NCBI GenBank assembly: GCA_003116995.1
Contig: BDSL01000008.1
Location: 744,001-808,000 of the forward strand
DNA: 64,000 nt
DNA from: Yamagishiella unicocca
Lineage: Eukaryota; Chlorophyta; Chlorophyceae; Chlamydomonadales; Volvocaceae
Direction of reading: 5' to 3'
Shown here: one piece after another, positions 11,790 through 23,435 of the stretch
Layout of the letters: each line of letters opens with the position of its first letter
How positions within the stretch are numbered: position 1 is the stretch's first letter
Program-made: the position numbers and the translations under genes
Notes under the pieces: model-generated
Told to the model about the DNA's origin: nothing
Database searches by the model: none
What the model saw: only the letters and a program-made list of their open reading frames with translations

Positions 11790-12370
11790 CGTTGGGAACA
11801 CGGGTTTCATTGGTGGGAACACGGTGCGTGTCATGACCGTGTTCCCAGCATTTAGGCCGTGTTCCCGCCCTTGCAATTATTCCGGACACAATCAACGAAT
11901 CGTCCTTATACGTCATTTAGAAGGTACCGGGCATCCATGCGAATGATATGAGTTCCCAGCATTTTAGGCCGTGTTCCCAACCATGACCGGCTAGCCTTAC
12001 ATCCCCACAGAACACAGCCCAAACTCCAAGGCATCACTCCAACGCTATGGTACCCTTAGTATGACGGATAAAAGCTCGATGTGTCCGGACCACTCGCAAG
12101 GGTGGTAACACGGCCTGAAACGCTGGGAGCAAGGTCATGAAACACACCATCTTCCCACCAATAACCCCCGTGTTCCCACGATCCCACCCATTCCCCTGCT
12201 CATCTAACCCGCATGGATGCCCGATTACTTTCAATACGACCTCTAAGATTAATTGAATGTGTCCGGACAACTGGAAAGGCGGCGGGGAACACGGCCTAAA
12301 ATGCTGGGAATGGCATGCACCGTGTTCCCACCAATTGCAAGGGCGAGAACACGGCCTGATCACTCAGTGT
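11790..12370. repeat. Cluster of inverted repeats around CCGTGTTCCC
   Basis: The motif GGGAACACGG or its complement occurs many times. A ~70 bp arm at 11838-11900 (CAGCATTTAGGCCGTGTTCCC to TTCCGGACACA) is inverted at 12256-12330, and a second pair lies at ~11925-11990 and ~12065-12120. The arms could fold into a long stem. This resembles a foldback or MITE-type element, possibly nested in the larger insertion. Confidence 0.65.
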
Positions 12371-12958
12371 TATGTACCAAACCATTGTGAGGCTTGTGCA
12401 TGCCAACTATCGCCAAAGTGCTGGCTGGCACAGCCGAGCGCGCCACGGGAGAGAGCGTCATGAGTGCACCTCCTCGCTCAAAGGTCCCGATCGGTTGGCT
12501 TACGATAGAAGTAGCGCAGATCACAAAACAAAACGGCTAGCCTATCTGCATAAAGTCAAAAGGTGCTCGGCCCGGCAAGCCGCAACGATGGTGAAGTAAG
12601 ATGCAAGGCCGCGGCGAGCGGATATCAGAAATAGAAATATCAGATGCCGTGGTTTAATATTTTTATTATGAGATACATGGAACCTGCTAGAGGGAAGTAT
12701 AGTGCGAAAGGCGTTGCTTTGACCGCGGCCTTGCTCCACGGCGACCGTAAAACTCGTTCTCGCTCAAATGATTTTTGGTTGCCAAAGTAAGGTTAGTATG
12801 TCACAGAGGATGCATAAGGCTATTGAAATATGGTTACAGTTGGGCGTCCTATAATGTTTGGTGCGAACGCACGCACACACGCACGGACATGGGCAACCCT
12901 AGGGGGCGGGGCCCCCCGAGGCGCTTCGCGCTGGGACCCCGCCCAAAAAGAGTCGACA

Positions 12959-14960
12959 CTGCACAATGCGGAAGGTCTTAACGCCATTAGCCCAACCCCC
13001 CATGCGCGCAGTGCTCAGGCCCCGCCGGAGCCGCCATATCCTCTACTTACTCACCCGCACCTGATAGCGGCTGGCCAGGCTAACACCCAACACTCACCCA
13101 CCGGCCTGACAGAAAGGCCGATCGGCACAAGCGGCCCCGCTGGCCTTGGCACGGGGCGTACGTCACAACAAGATCGCTATCGTCGTTATATCAACGCAAG
13201 ATGGCCACGACAGTAGTTGCAGTGTTGCACACTATGAATGAGAACGAGGCGCAGGAACAGTGCATGTGTCGCATACCGGCGTATACAGGCGACAACGATT
13301 ATCCCCAAGAGCACACATAACAATTGAGACAACAACCAGCAGCCTTTACTGACGGGAACGGGAATGAACGACCGGACGTATGTACTGTACACCAAGTTCT
13401 CCCACGGGCCGCGTAGGATGGGTCGACAGATAGCTCCAGGCCTTCCGCACCGTCGCCCTGATACCGGTCGTTTCTTGTAGAGGTCCGTCGACACCACCAC
13501 CTTCCGTCCAAAGGTTGCCGGGGCGCGTATCAGGAACAGCAAATGTCGCTGACGTCCAGAACATGAACGTCCTGGGCGTGCTGGTCCTTTGTATGCCCTC
13601 GGCGCCTCTGTAACTTCTAAACCCGGGTGCATGTAACCCTCCGCTCCATTTACGGTCTCACAACATGCACCAGACCATATATTTGGATGACGAGCGAAGC
13701 GATGGCCCATGACAAAGGACGCAGCGCAGGAAGTCATTGTTCCACGCGGTCGGCCTTGGTTACCGAGGGCGAGGTGGTTGGAACCTCGAGCCGCAAGGCC
13801 GACGTGGCACTCCAGCGAGGCGAGGTGCAGCGGGGGCGGCGCCTGGGTCTCCAAACAAGGTAAGTCTTCTTCGTTCTAATCTTTGTAGTACTCCTTGCCG
13901 CAGCTTTTGCAGTTGCGCGTCATGGGCATGCAGTAGGGGTAGCAGAAATTGAATGGGCCTGCAAGCAATGGGGGCCGAAGCAACGCGCGGTGGTAATTTG
14001 AAAACGTTGAAAAGGAAGTGTTCCCGCACGTCGTTCTTAGAGTTTCAGGGTTTTCAGATGTTTACGCAATCAATTTGCTGCCAGCTACCACTGCTTGCGG
14101 GGCCCGGCAAGCACATGCATCACACGTGCAAGAATGACAGCGACGAAGGGAATGCGATTGTTATAATTATCGTCAGGCTAAGCCGCAACACTCTACGGAA
14201 AATGAATGTGTATGTATGCGTATGTATGTGTTGCTATAAGCAGCATGTACGCAGTCATCACTTACAGAAGCAGATACAGAGCACCCACGCCACGATAGTC
14301 CAGTGCGCTGATCCCAGGTCGCCCCCGCAGGTGCAAGTTCCCTGGCTGTAGCCAGTGGCGCGCTGCATCTGCTGTACGTAGACTGGCTGCCCAGGCCCCT
14401 GGGGGTACGGCACCATCATGACGGGCTGGCCGCCGGGACCTTGTTGCATCATGACGGGTTGGCCGCCGGGACCTTGTTGCATCGGGTAGGCGCCCGGCGG
14501 TGGTGCTACGTAAACCATTTGGGGCCCGCCGGACTGGACTGGGACCTGGCCTGGCATCGGTTGGTAGGGCCCAGGCTCACCAGCAGGCGTGCCATAAGCT
14601 GCAGGAGGAGGCTGGGAGTTCTTCTGACGCGAATGGCCCTCGCTTTCTGAGTCCGACATTGCCAACGGTGCGAAGCCCGACGCGTGTTAAGAGAAGCTTG
14701 TGCACAGCGCAGGTAGCTTGCTGTGATATAAGATATTGGTACGGCGCGCAAAGAGTGAAGTATATGGCGATAGGCGCGCGTCCCCTGTCCTATAATAAGC
14801 TTATAACTTCGTTCTATGACGTCTCGAAGGTGTGTCGATGGTGAAATCGTCGACCAGCAATCCCTGGTTGGATGTTGAAAGGCCGAAGTATGTTAAGCAA
14901 GTTCTAAGTGGAGTATAAGGCCGCACCGCACGGGCACCGTGGAAGGAGTACGGCAAGTAA
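12959..14960. repeat. Segmental duplication copy A
   Basis: Colinear with about 17195-19590. Shared landmarks include ATTAGCCCAACCCCC, CCGCCATATCCTCTACTTA, GAGACAACAACCAGCAGC, GCGATGGCCCATGACAAAGG and the whole two-exon gene in each copy. Similarity continues through that gene's promoter. Copy B has ~200 bp extra near 17218-17437, and its coding repeat is longer. Confidence 0.85.
13876..14659 (-). CDS. BRI3/LITAF-like Cys-rich membrane protein, copy A
   Basis: Two exons on the minus strand, 14659-14266 and 13958-13876 (donor GTAAGT, acceptor TTGCAG), give 158 residues. The N-terminal half is Pro/Gly/Gln/Tyr-rich (PPPGAYPMQQGPGGQP, two repeats of an 11-residue unit). The C-terminal part has a CTCGG pair, a hydrophobic segment (WTIVAWVLCICFCPF), more cysteines, and a closing CKSCGKEYYKD. 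A proline-rich head followed by Cys pairs flanking a membrane-dipping segment is the layout of BRI3 and LITAF-type proteins, which sit on endosomal/lysosomal membranes. The first Cys pair here is CxC rather than CxxC, so the family call is by resemblance. Reading exon 1 alone gives a false stop just past the donor; splicing restores the Cys-rich tail. The sister gene is at 18230-19300. Confidence 0.75.
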
Positions 14961-16779
14961 GCTTGCGGATAAGAACGACGCAATGAGGTTAGTTATCGCA
15001 ACGGCTTTTTCCTTAGAGACCGTTTACGTTGGTGCGAATGTCCAACACTGATGGAAGCGGCGAGCGGTAACGTTCATCACCGCCGACTGCGACGGGCGGA
15101 CTAACAACGGGCGGAGTAACAACACGGAATTTAGATTATACAGTTTCTAAAAACTTAGAAAACATTCACTGGCACCGGAGACGTTCGCGCACGATGCCAA
15201 GCCTGCCGACGGTCCTTTCAATGGGAGACGAAGAAATATCCCAAAACAAAGTCTCCGCGAGGCAGGCACACGAGGTTTTAGCAGATCTAGGGTGAAATAG
15301 CCCATTATTGTGTTATTAAATTAAGGGGTCGGTGGGTGTGATTGAAGGCAAGAAGGCGCGGTATGAGGATTGTGTGACCTTTAAGTTGCTTATGTGTCGA
15401 GGTAACTGCTGCACGGTATTATTTACTTGTAGCGCGTCCAATGGCTTTGACTAAGAAGGAAGCAGGTAGGGGTGCGTTTGTGGGCGTGGCAGTAGGGCCG
15501 GGTGCGGTGCTTTCGAGGTGCTGTGCGGCTGTGTAGCGTGTTGCATGCAAAGGGCGCGGCTCAAGGTGATATTATTGGCATGTAGTGAGGTGCGATGAGG
15601 GGCCCAGCTTTGACGGCGCGGCGATCTCAGGAAAGAAGCGCAACTTCTGTGCTCCTGGAAGCGAGATGAACGGGGACCGACTGCCAAGGGCCCTTACACA
15701 GGGAGAGAGCAACAGCGAAACGAATGGCGGCAAACCGGCTGCTCGGCAGAGGCCGCCAGCCACACACGGACAACCGCGCAGCCGAACCCACACGCGGCGC
15801 GGCCTGCCAAGCACGCACGCTCACGGCCAAACCAGCCGCCAAAGCGACCCCGCACACGTGCGGCCCAAAGACGCCCACAACACGGAAGCGCAGCGCGCTA
15901 AACCCACACCGGGCACTCAGACTCACAGCCGGAGCGGCTCCACACCACGGGCGCACCGTCCCCGGAACGACACGACAAAACCCGTGAAGGGCCAAACTAC
16001 GACCGGCACTCAGATCCCGGTCGCCCGGTCAACAAAAGCCCCAAAGCCCTCAACCCCGACCCCCGGCCTCCCAAGACCCCCACCGCGTGGCGGCCGTCCG
16101 AGACCGGTCTCAGCCGGAACCCGTAGCCGGCCCGCCGCCAGTTGAGCCGAACGTGGAGGCTTCTGTAGGGCAGGATGTATGAGGGAAAGGTTGTAAACAA
16201 GCTCCAGGAGGGGAGGTGGGCGGGTAACAACAGCTAAAAGCTGAAGCTCAATCAGAGTGAAAGGCAGAATGCCTGTAACGGGAGAGCTGAAGGGAATTAT
16301 ACTCGCCACTCGGTTACAGTTGTACGACAGTCGCACAGAACCAGCCTTAGAGTCTCCGATCGCAACGCTCCGTCGTCTCTAAGTCAACAAAATATATTGT
16401 ATGTATGTGACCGCGAACCGGTTCCCCCCGCCAGACGGGGGTGCCGGTTTGCCTCCTGCAACGGCCAGCAGCAACGTCGTGCAATGTGATCTGTGACAAT
16501 GTAATGACGGCACGTTTGCGACTTGTGTGGCACCTCTGCAGTGAGCTTTTCGACGACATTGGCCGCGTTGCGGACGGCATACGCTGGCCTGCCGGGCTTG
16601 CCGAACGAGCACCTACCTCCTATCATCCTTTTTGTGATACCTTCTTGCAACAAGTCCAGGTAGTGACGACAGCCGGCTAAGTCTGGCAGCAGCAGCATGC
16701 ACACCGCTTGCACAGCTGGCACCGCGCCATGTGCGGCATACACCTCCTTCCTACCTATCGGTCATGGCGGCCGTATTTC
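14961..16779. other. Spacer between duplication copies, no gene supported
   Basis: A 186-residue plus-strand open frame (15585-16145) is Thr/Pro/Arg/Ala-rich low complexity and has equally long overlapping frames on the other strand. I saw no splice or family support for it. The rest is AT-richer sequence with no recognised feature. Confidence 0.45.
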
Positions 16780-17045
16780 CTTAACATGGTTTGTTCAGGA
16801 AGTTCATATGACGTTTCTCGTCCCGCAAATGTGTAAGCGCACAAACAACGGGATGCGGTGAAAGCAAGCACGCAAAAAGAGTAGGCTCGAGTAGATAGAC
16901 CGTGTAACAGCATACCAGTCCATGCAAATGCCTCCTGCCGCCGTACCTGCCATACGGGTACACACACACAGGCACTGGTACGGCACCCAGAGAGTGTAGG
17001 TTTCGACGACAGGGGCGTGTCCCTTGTCCTATTTACAACTACGAC
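16780..17045. repeat. Relic promoter-like repeat of the BRI3-like genes
   Basis: The right part (~16975-17045, TGGTACGGCACCCAGAGAGTG to GTGTCCCTTGTCC) resembles the sequence just upstream of both BRI3-like genes (14735-14800 and ~19375-19430). The left part (~16787-16955, GTTTGTTCAGGAA to GCCTCCTGCCGCC) recurs at ~20318-20465. This looks like a third, decayed fragment of the duplication. Confidence 0.55.
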
Positions 17046-17053
17046 GTCTGCTG

Positions 17054-17190
17054 TCGCCGTGGCGCGATAGATTGGAATCACCGATCGGCTTGCCTCATAA
17101 TGTGTGCAAGCCAGGGATGGACATGAACTGGGTATAGCTCAGGTCTGGTTCACCCATCAGGACGTTTGGATTCGGAAGCGCCAACAAGCA
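17054..17190 (+). repeat. Dispersed repeat, pair with 10919-11060
   Basis: Second copy of the repeat described at 10919-11060. Here it runs on into CTGCACAATGCG with only about 15 bp between, whereas the first copy is interrupted by ~1.9 kb. Confidence 0.75.
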
Positions 17191-18229
17191 AATAGGCGGA
17201 ACTGCACAATGCGATATGCCTTAGATCCGCCAGGGGCAGTCCAACTCGACTTCCAAGCGTTTCCAGAGCCCTGAGTGCGCGCGTGTATCACCCGGAGTCA
17301 AATAAACAGGGGACATGACCACTACCGCACACGTGGACAAAACCTTTCGCGGACAAAAGGCTGTAATTCTCAACGCTACCCCCTTAACCTCCCCCCACAC
17401 TATAACCGTTACTGTAACCGTTACAACGACTATCCCGGCCATTAGCCCAACCCCCCACGCGCGCAGTGCTCAGTCCCCGCTAGAGCCGCCATATCCTCTA
17501 CTTATTCACCCGCACCTGACAGCGGCTGGCCAGGCTGGCCAGACCACTCTCGCTCACCCACCGGCCTGGCAGACAGGCCGACCGGCACAACCGGCCCCGC
17601 TGGCCTGGTGTCAAGGCAGGGCGGCGTCACAAATAGATCACCATCGTCATTACATCCACGCATGTCGGCCACGACGGTAAAAGCGAGCTGCGAACCAGGT
17701 TGAGGCGCAGGAACAGTGCATGCGCTTCGGATACCGGCGACGACGATTATCCCCAGGATCACATATAATAAGGCACCCTGTCATTGAGACAACAACCAGC
17801 AGCGTTTACCGACGGGAATGAACGAACGGACATATGAACTGTACACCATGTTCTCCCAGGGGATTGGATGACAATGGAACTCGCACATACCAGCAAGCAT
17901 ATCACCCAGCCACACACGCGCCAGGAGGATTCACAGCCTGGAGGCAGCTTCACAGCCCCAGACACTGCTCGTGAGTTTCGGCAGCGGTAACAGACTCCTC
18001 GGAGGCGGTAAATCAACTAGCAACGACAGTCGCTCAGTTGCTCTGCTTCATCCCGCAGAGGGTGGCGAGCGAAGCGATGGCCCATGACAAAGGACGCCGC
18101 GCAGGAAGCCATTGTTCCACGCGGTCGGCCTTGGTTACCGAGGGCGAGGTGGTTGGAACCTTGAGCCGCAAAGCCAACGTGGCACTCCGACAAGGCGAGG
18201 CGCAGAGGGGGGCTCAAGTCTTCTTCGTT

Positions 18230-19300
18230 CTAATCGCTGTAGTACTCCTTGCCGCAGCTTTTGCAGTTGCGCGTCATGGGCATGCAGCAGGGGTAGCAGA
18301 AATTGAATGGGCCTGCAAGCAATGGGGGCCGAAGCAACGCGCGGTCCTTACTTGAAAACGTTGAAAAGGAAGTGTTCCCGTACGTCGTTCTTAGGGTTTC
18401 AGGGTTTTCCGATGTTTATGCAACGGTATTTGCTTTTAGGTACCGCTGCGGGGCCCGGCAAGCATTTGCATCACACGTGGGCAAGCCGCTGCTGCGGCAC
18501 CCGGCATCTTGCAAGATTGACAGCGACGAAGAGCGCCAGCAGCATATGTGCATGCGTTGGCGCACGTCACGCCACGCGTAATCATGCGTTCGTATGTTGA
18601 AATGTGCGTGTTTAGCAAGCGTAAAGCCGCAAAATTCCCTCCACGGAAAATGAACATGTATGTATGTGTATGTATGCGTATGTATGTGTTGCTAGCGTTA
18701 GCACGCACGCAGTCATCACTTACAGAAGCAGATACAGAGCACCCACGCCACGATAGTCCAGTGCGCTGATCCCAGGTCGCCCCCGCAGGTGCAAGTTCCC
18801 TGACTGTAGCCAGTGGCGGTGCGCTGCATCTGCTGTACGTAGAGTGGCTGCCCAGGCCCCTGGGGGTACGGCACCATCATGACTGGCTGGACGTTAGGGC
18901 CTTGTTGCATCATAACGGGTTGGCCGCCGGGACCTTGTTGCATCATGACGGGTTGGCCGCCGGGACCTTGTTGCATCATGACAGGTTGGCCACGAGGGCC
19001 TTGTTGCATCATGACGGGTTGGCCGCCGGGACCTTGATGCATCATGACGGGTTGGCCGCCGGGACCTTGTTGCATCATGACAGGTTGGCCACCAGGGCCT
19101 TGTTGCATCATGACGGGTTGGCCACCGTGACCTTGATGCATCGGGTAGGCGCCCGGAGGTGGTGCTACGTAAGCCATTTGGGGCCCTCCGGGATGGCCTG
19201 GGATCTGGCTTGGAAAAGGCTGGTAGGGACCAGGGGCACCAGCAGGAATACCATAAGCTGCAGGAGGAGGCTGGGGGTTCTTGTTTTCTGGGTCCGACAT
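18230..19300 (-). CDS. BRI3/LITAF-like Cys-rich membrane protein, copy B
   Basis: Exons 19300-18724 and 18312-18230 on the minus strand give 219 residues, with the same intron position, donor (GTAAGT) and acceptor as copy A. The tail reads CPFNFCYPCC then CKSCGKEYYSD, differing from copy A at only a few residues. The N-terminal repeat GPGGQPVMMQQ is present about eight times, against two in copy A, so nearly all the length difference comes from repeat expansion. The C-terminal cysteines and hydrophobic segment are conserved, which suggests both copies are under selection. Probable role: membrane-associated zinc-binding protein of the endomembrane system, by family resemblance only. Confidence 0.75.
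18895..19140 (-). repeat. 33-bp coding repeat array (GPGGQPVMMQQ)
   Basis: About eight 33-bp units, each containing TTGCATCATGACGGGTTGGC on the plus strand, lie in frame in copy B. Copy A (14430-14490) has two. Unit variants (GPRG, GPNV, MHQ) show the array is not brand new. Confidence 0.9.
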
Positions 19301-19590
19301 TGCCAACTCCGCGAATCCCGCCGCGTGTCCTATGAAGCTCGTGCACAGCGCAGGTAGCTCGCTGTAAAATTAGGGACCGGTATGGCGCCCTGAGAATGAA
19401 ATTATTGACGATAGGATCCCGTGTTCAACAACTTTCCATATGTGTGTCGGCGTCGAAACCATCGACCAGCAATCCCTAGTAGTAAGAAAGGCTGAAGTAT
19501 GTTGAACAATAATATCCGTCGATACGAGCTAAAGTGAAGTGCGGCAGCACTGTATGAGCAGGTGGGCACCACGGACGGAGTACAGTAGAG

Positions 19591-20999
19591 AGGCCCCTCT
19601 TGGGCATAAGGCCCCTTTGCAACAGCCAACTTTCGCGTCTCTTATTCAAGACCCCAATGTTTGCTGCACTCTTCCACCACCTCACCACCATTCTGCATTG
19701 CCCGACGCCTACCGCACGCTGAAGATAACATTCCATTTGCAAGCCTAGAGTACCGGTAATGTAATAGCTTCCTGCAGCAAAACTTGAGCCTTTGGTATAG
19801 GTTAGTTCGGAGCAATGGATGCGGGACAAGCGATCGTCCACTACTTAGTTCACGATAGCGGTATGGTTGCACAAAACTGTTTTCTAAATCGGAGTCACGT
19901 AAGCCTAAGCTCACGTTCCTATACTATGTGTAGGACAGCGAATAGCGCGAGAGCGAAAAGCTGGACTGTACCGCCCGCTGGTCCACCCTCATGCACACAC
20001 GGCGAATCGTTGCTGTGCTGTGCAAGAACCGGTAAGGGTTGACAGTATTAAGAGAGCAATGCACACAAGGATACCCTCCGTTCTTCCCCCTGAATGTACT
20101 TTGACAGGCCCTCCCGCGAGTGCTTTTACAATGAAGTGCTTTTACAATGATTAACGCTGATGTTCAGGCCGTGGAAGCGAATAGTGGCCATACCTCCGTA
20201 TCGTATGGGGCCCACTGTAACAAGTTACTACTACCTCCGTGTATGGGCCGCTCGCACCACTGAGCGAATGCGCTTAGGACACAATTGAAGACGTGTGTGA
20301 TACACCAATAATCCGTTACCATGTTTGTTCAGGAATTCACACAATGTTCTTCGTCTGCAAATGTTTAAGCGCACAAACCAACGGGGTGCGATGAATGCAA
20401 GCACGCACGCCGAATACACGGTGTAGCAGCAAACACGTACATGCAAATGCCTCCTGCCGCCATACCTACGCCTTCGCAAGAATACATAGTCCGATGGTTC
20501 TACCTCTTGGTCTGGGACCCACTGTAACCGTTACAACATAGCAGCACACACACATACACTCATGCTCAATCCCATTCATTCGTTCGTTTGCCGCCCACCT
20601 TGCTGCCGGCTGCCGGTCCACACAAACGTGTCTCCCAACGGCTCCTGGACGCGAAGGTGAAGCACGCGCGTATGCGCGACCATTGGTATTCGGTGGTGCG
20701 GATCATGCACGAGCCGACGGGAGGTAAACACGGCAAAGTCATGTCAGTCGCCACCGCCAATTGTGCGCCCTCCTAACTTCCAGAGGTGGGGCCACCGCCT
20801 CCACCCACCCACCCACCCACCTCCGAGCTCAAAAGATACGGTACGTCCAAGGCTGTCCGAGAGTAAACTGCGAGCCAAAGTAACGGCGTAAAAGCAGGCG
20901 TGGACACTGCGACTAAACACCACCAGGGATGGAGGGGGGAGGCTTACGGCTACCACCCAGCACCCTTGTCCATCCTTCCTCAGCACTCGCAAACGAAAC
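19591..20999. other. Repeat-bearing spacer, no gene seen
   Basis: It holds a fragment (~20318-20465) matching 16787-16955 and a 49-bp piece (20490-20538) of the repeat family ending in TGTAACCGTTACA. The TTACA inside that piece (about 20530) is TGTAA on the minus strand and could serve as the poly(A) signal of the phosphatase gene to the right. No supported coding frame. Confidence 0.45.
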
Positions 21000-21000
21000 A

Positions 21001-23435
21001 CTATACACCGCCCCGTCGGCTTATCAGCAGCAGCCCCGCAAGGTGCCGGTACTCCATCACCGCGTACACGGTGATGCCGTAGTTCACGAACTTCCGTACG
21101 AAATCGACGTCGTACGCCAGGCGCTGCGTCTTCATGAGCACCCCCGCCGCCGCCGCCGCCTCCTTCCCGATGGTGCCAGCCGCCGCCGCGGCGTCCTTCC
21201 GCCAGCAGCCCGCAGGGTGTACGGGCGGCTGCCACATCCGCCGTACGCTGGCCGGCACAAGGCCCAGGAGCACGGGCAGCAGGGCGGACAGGGCCGCCTT
21301 GCTGAGCTCCTTGACCGCGGCCACGAAGATGAAGCCCAGGAGCAGCACCACAGCGGGGTGATGCAGCAGTGCGGGCACCGCCGCCGCCACTGCCGCGGCG
21401 CGCACCGGCGAGGGGCTTCCTAGCAGGCGCTGCAGCAGCGGGAAGGCCAGGCTGCATGGCAGGTGGAAGCCTGCGAGGCCACCGAACGCTGCGCCCAGGA
21501 AGATGACCTGAGGGGCGAGGGCCGCGCAGCGGATTGTACGGTTGGGGACAGAGGGCAGGGGCACGAGGGCTACTGGCTGGCGCCAACTGGACGACAGGAC
21601 CGGTGGCCGGACCCCCCCCAACTATTCTGTCCCGTCGCGTAAAACGGTTTTTAGCGCCCCCCCCCACACACACACACCGTCGCAACGGCGGTCGCAGGGC
21701 CGTGCCAGCAACGACCAATGCATTTCCGAGTCCACACTGATTCCAGCGGTCGCCTCATCTCCTGCCCACCGTTGCTTGCATCCTTACTCGGTCACCAGCC
21801 GCACGACCCAACCCACGACCCAACCACCAACTACCAGACACTCACCGCGTACTCGTAGCTGGTGGTGTGCGACAGCGGCCTGGGGTAGGTCGCCAGCGCC
21901 AGCACGTACACGCAACCCATCGCCGCCAGCGCCACCCCCGGCTCCACCGCCGCCGCCGCCAGGCCGCCCAGGCCCCCCAGCGCCGCCGCCTCCGCCGACC
22001 CCACCGCCGCCACCTGCGCCAGCCCCACGCTGCGCCACAGCCCCAGCATCGACACGCCTCCCGCGGCCCCGAGCGCCAAGTCCACAGGCGTGTGGACCCC
22101 TAGGTACAGCCGCGACAGCGCCACCCAGCACGCCCAGCACGCGGCGCACACCGTCAGCACGCCCGCGCGCGTCGCATCCAGCCCCCCCAGCTGCTGCGCC
22201 ACCGCCACCGAATAGGCCGGCATGATGAAGCCGCACCAAGTGTGCATCGACGGCGCGCCCATCTCAATCTCGCCGCGGTAAGCCTCCTCCAGGACCTCCA
22301 CACCGGCGGTCACGCCAGCGCCTGAGGCCGGCGGCAGCGGCAGCGGTTCGGCTTTGCCTGCGGCGGCCAGCGCCGCGGCCTTGTCTTTGGCCCGCTTGGC
22401 GGCTGCGCCGGAGGTCTGTCCTGGCCGCGGGCAGCTGAGCATGTCCTTGAGCACGCAGGTCATGTAGGTGGACACCGCCATGCACTGGCAGATCGCCATG
22501 CCGGCGGCGGGGCCTGAGGGGCCAGCCAGCCATACGATCGTGGGGATGGTGAGCAGGTAGAACTCCACGGTGACGGTGAGGGCCTGGTCGGGGGTCAGGA
22601 GGGGGAGGGGAGAGGAGGGGTGTGGAGGGAGAGGAGGGGTATGGAGGGGAGAGGAGGGGTGTGGAGGGGTGTGGAGCGTGCGGCTTAGGAGAGGGAGGAA
22701 GGAAGGGGATGTGGTTAGAGGTTGAGGGGGTCAGCGTCCAGGGAGTGTGGGGTTGTGGGACCCCGTTGCGAGCATCCAACCGGGCTATGGTGCTGCTGTG
22801 GTTGGTGGGGCGTCAAGGCCGATGCGCCACGGCTAGTAAGGTGTGAGGCAGAGGTTTGGAGAGGCCGCAAGGAGGAGCGAAGGTTAGAGGGGGAACTACG
22901 TGGGCGGGTGCGGGCCCAGAGGAGGGGCCAAGGGACCCCACTGCGCGTGCCCGCGGCCAGGCGTCCTGGTTCCACAGCCAGTCCTGTCTGTCAGAACCTG
23001 CTATGTACGTGTACGGCTCGCAGCCGCGCGAGGCGTGATAACGCACAGACATAGAAACGCGCAGGATTGGGCAGTCCGCGATCGCGGGAAGGAATAAACT
23101 GTGTGCACGGTACGGTGTGGACGTGATACCAGGTACCCTGGCTCTCCGGCGACGGCATCGAGCGCTGCCTGACAGTCCCCGCTCCCAGCACATGCACCTG
23201 CTTTAACAAAGCCATATTATCTGATGCTTACCGTGATCTTCACAAGAATGTCCAGCAACGGATTGCGCAGAAGCTGCTGGAGCCGCGCTACGCTGTCGCA
23301 TTGCTTATGGACAATCTGCAGGACAACCGGCCGAAATGTGCCGCGTATAAGAGGCGCAACAAACCTAGCCAGTACGCACGTTGTGAGAAGTAATGTTCCT
23401 GGTATCGCTAGCGCGTGTTCTAACTTTGACTCCAT
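21001..23435 (-). CDS. Sphingoid-base-phosphate phosphatase-like PAP2 enzyme
   Basis: Exons 23435-23232, 22583-21846 and 21507-21001 (minus strand, all phase 0) give 482 residues. The three PAP2 motifs are present: K114 to RP121-122 (KDMLSCPRP), PSMH at 179-182, and SR225-226 to H232 to D236 (SRLYLGVHTPVD). The central histidines form and resolve the phospho-enzyme. Multiple hydrophobic segments follow, ending in a third exon of membrane helices. The order of motifs and the N-terminal segment (DSVARLQQLLRNPLLDILVK, then EFYLLTIPTIVW) resemble the sphingosine-1-phosphate/long-chain-base-phosphate phosphatase branch, which acts in the ER membrane. An insert of ~45 residues (Ala/Lys/Pro-rich) lies between motifs 1 and 2. 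The usual PSGH reads PSMH here. Substrate is inferred, not shown. Confidence 0.88.

Larger units (their letters stand above)
11061..12958 (+). mobile_element. Possible 1.9 kb insertion with imperfect inverted ends
   Basis: The stretch separates two sequences (…AACAAGG and CTGCACAATGCG…) that lie almost next to each other in the sister copy near 17190. Its left end starts GTGTCGGCT and soon reaches AAAAAGGGCGGGGCCCC. The reverse complement of its right end starts GTGTCGACT and soon reaches TTTTTGGGCGGGG. This gives imperfect terminal inverted repeats of ~35 bp, each able to form a GC-rich hairpin. No transposase frame was recognised and no clear target duplication was found. It would be a non-autonomous element, possibly composite, since it contains other repeats. 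The insertion follows from comparing the two copies; the element type is a guess. Confidence 0.4.
17195..19590. repeat. Segmental duplication copy B
   Basis: Partner of 12959-14960, same orientation. It contains the longer BRI3-like gene on the minus strand. An extra ~200 bp (17218-17437) near its left end contains ACTGTAACCGTTACAACG, the palindromic end of the repeat family at 11418. Confidence 0.85.

Noticed and set aside
15585..16145. 186-codon plus-strand frame between the duplications
   Set aside because: Low-complexity Thr/Pro/Arg composition, competing frames on the opposite strand, no splice or family support.
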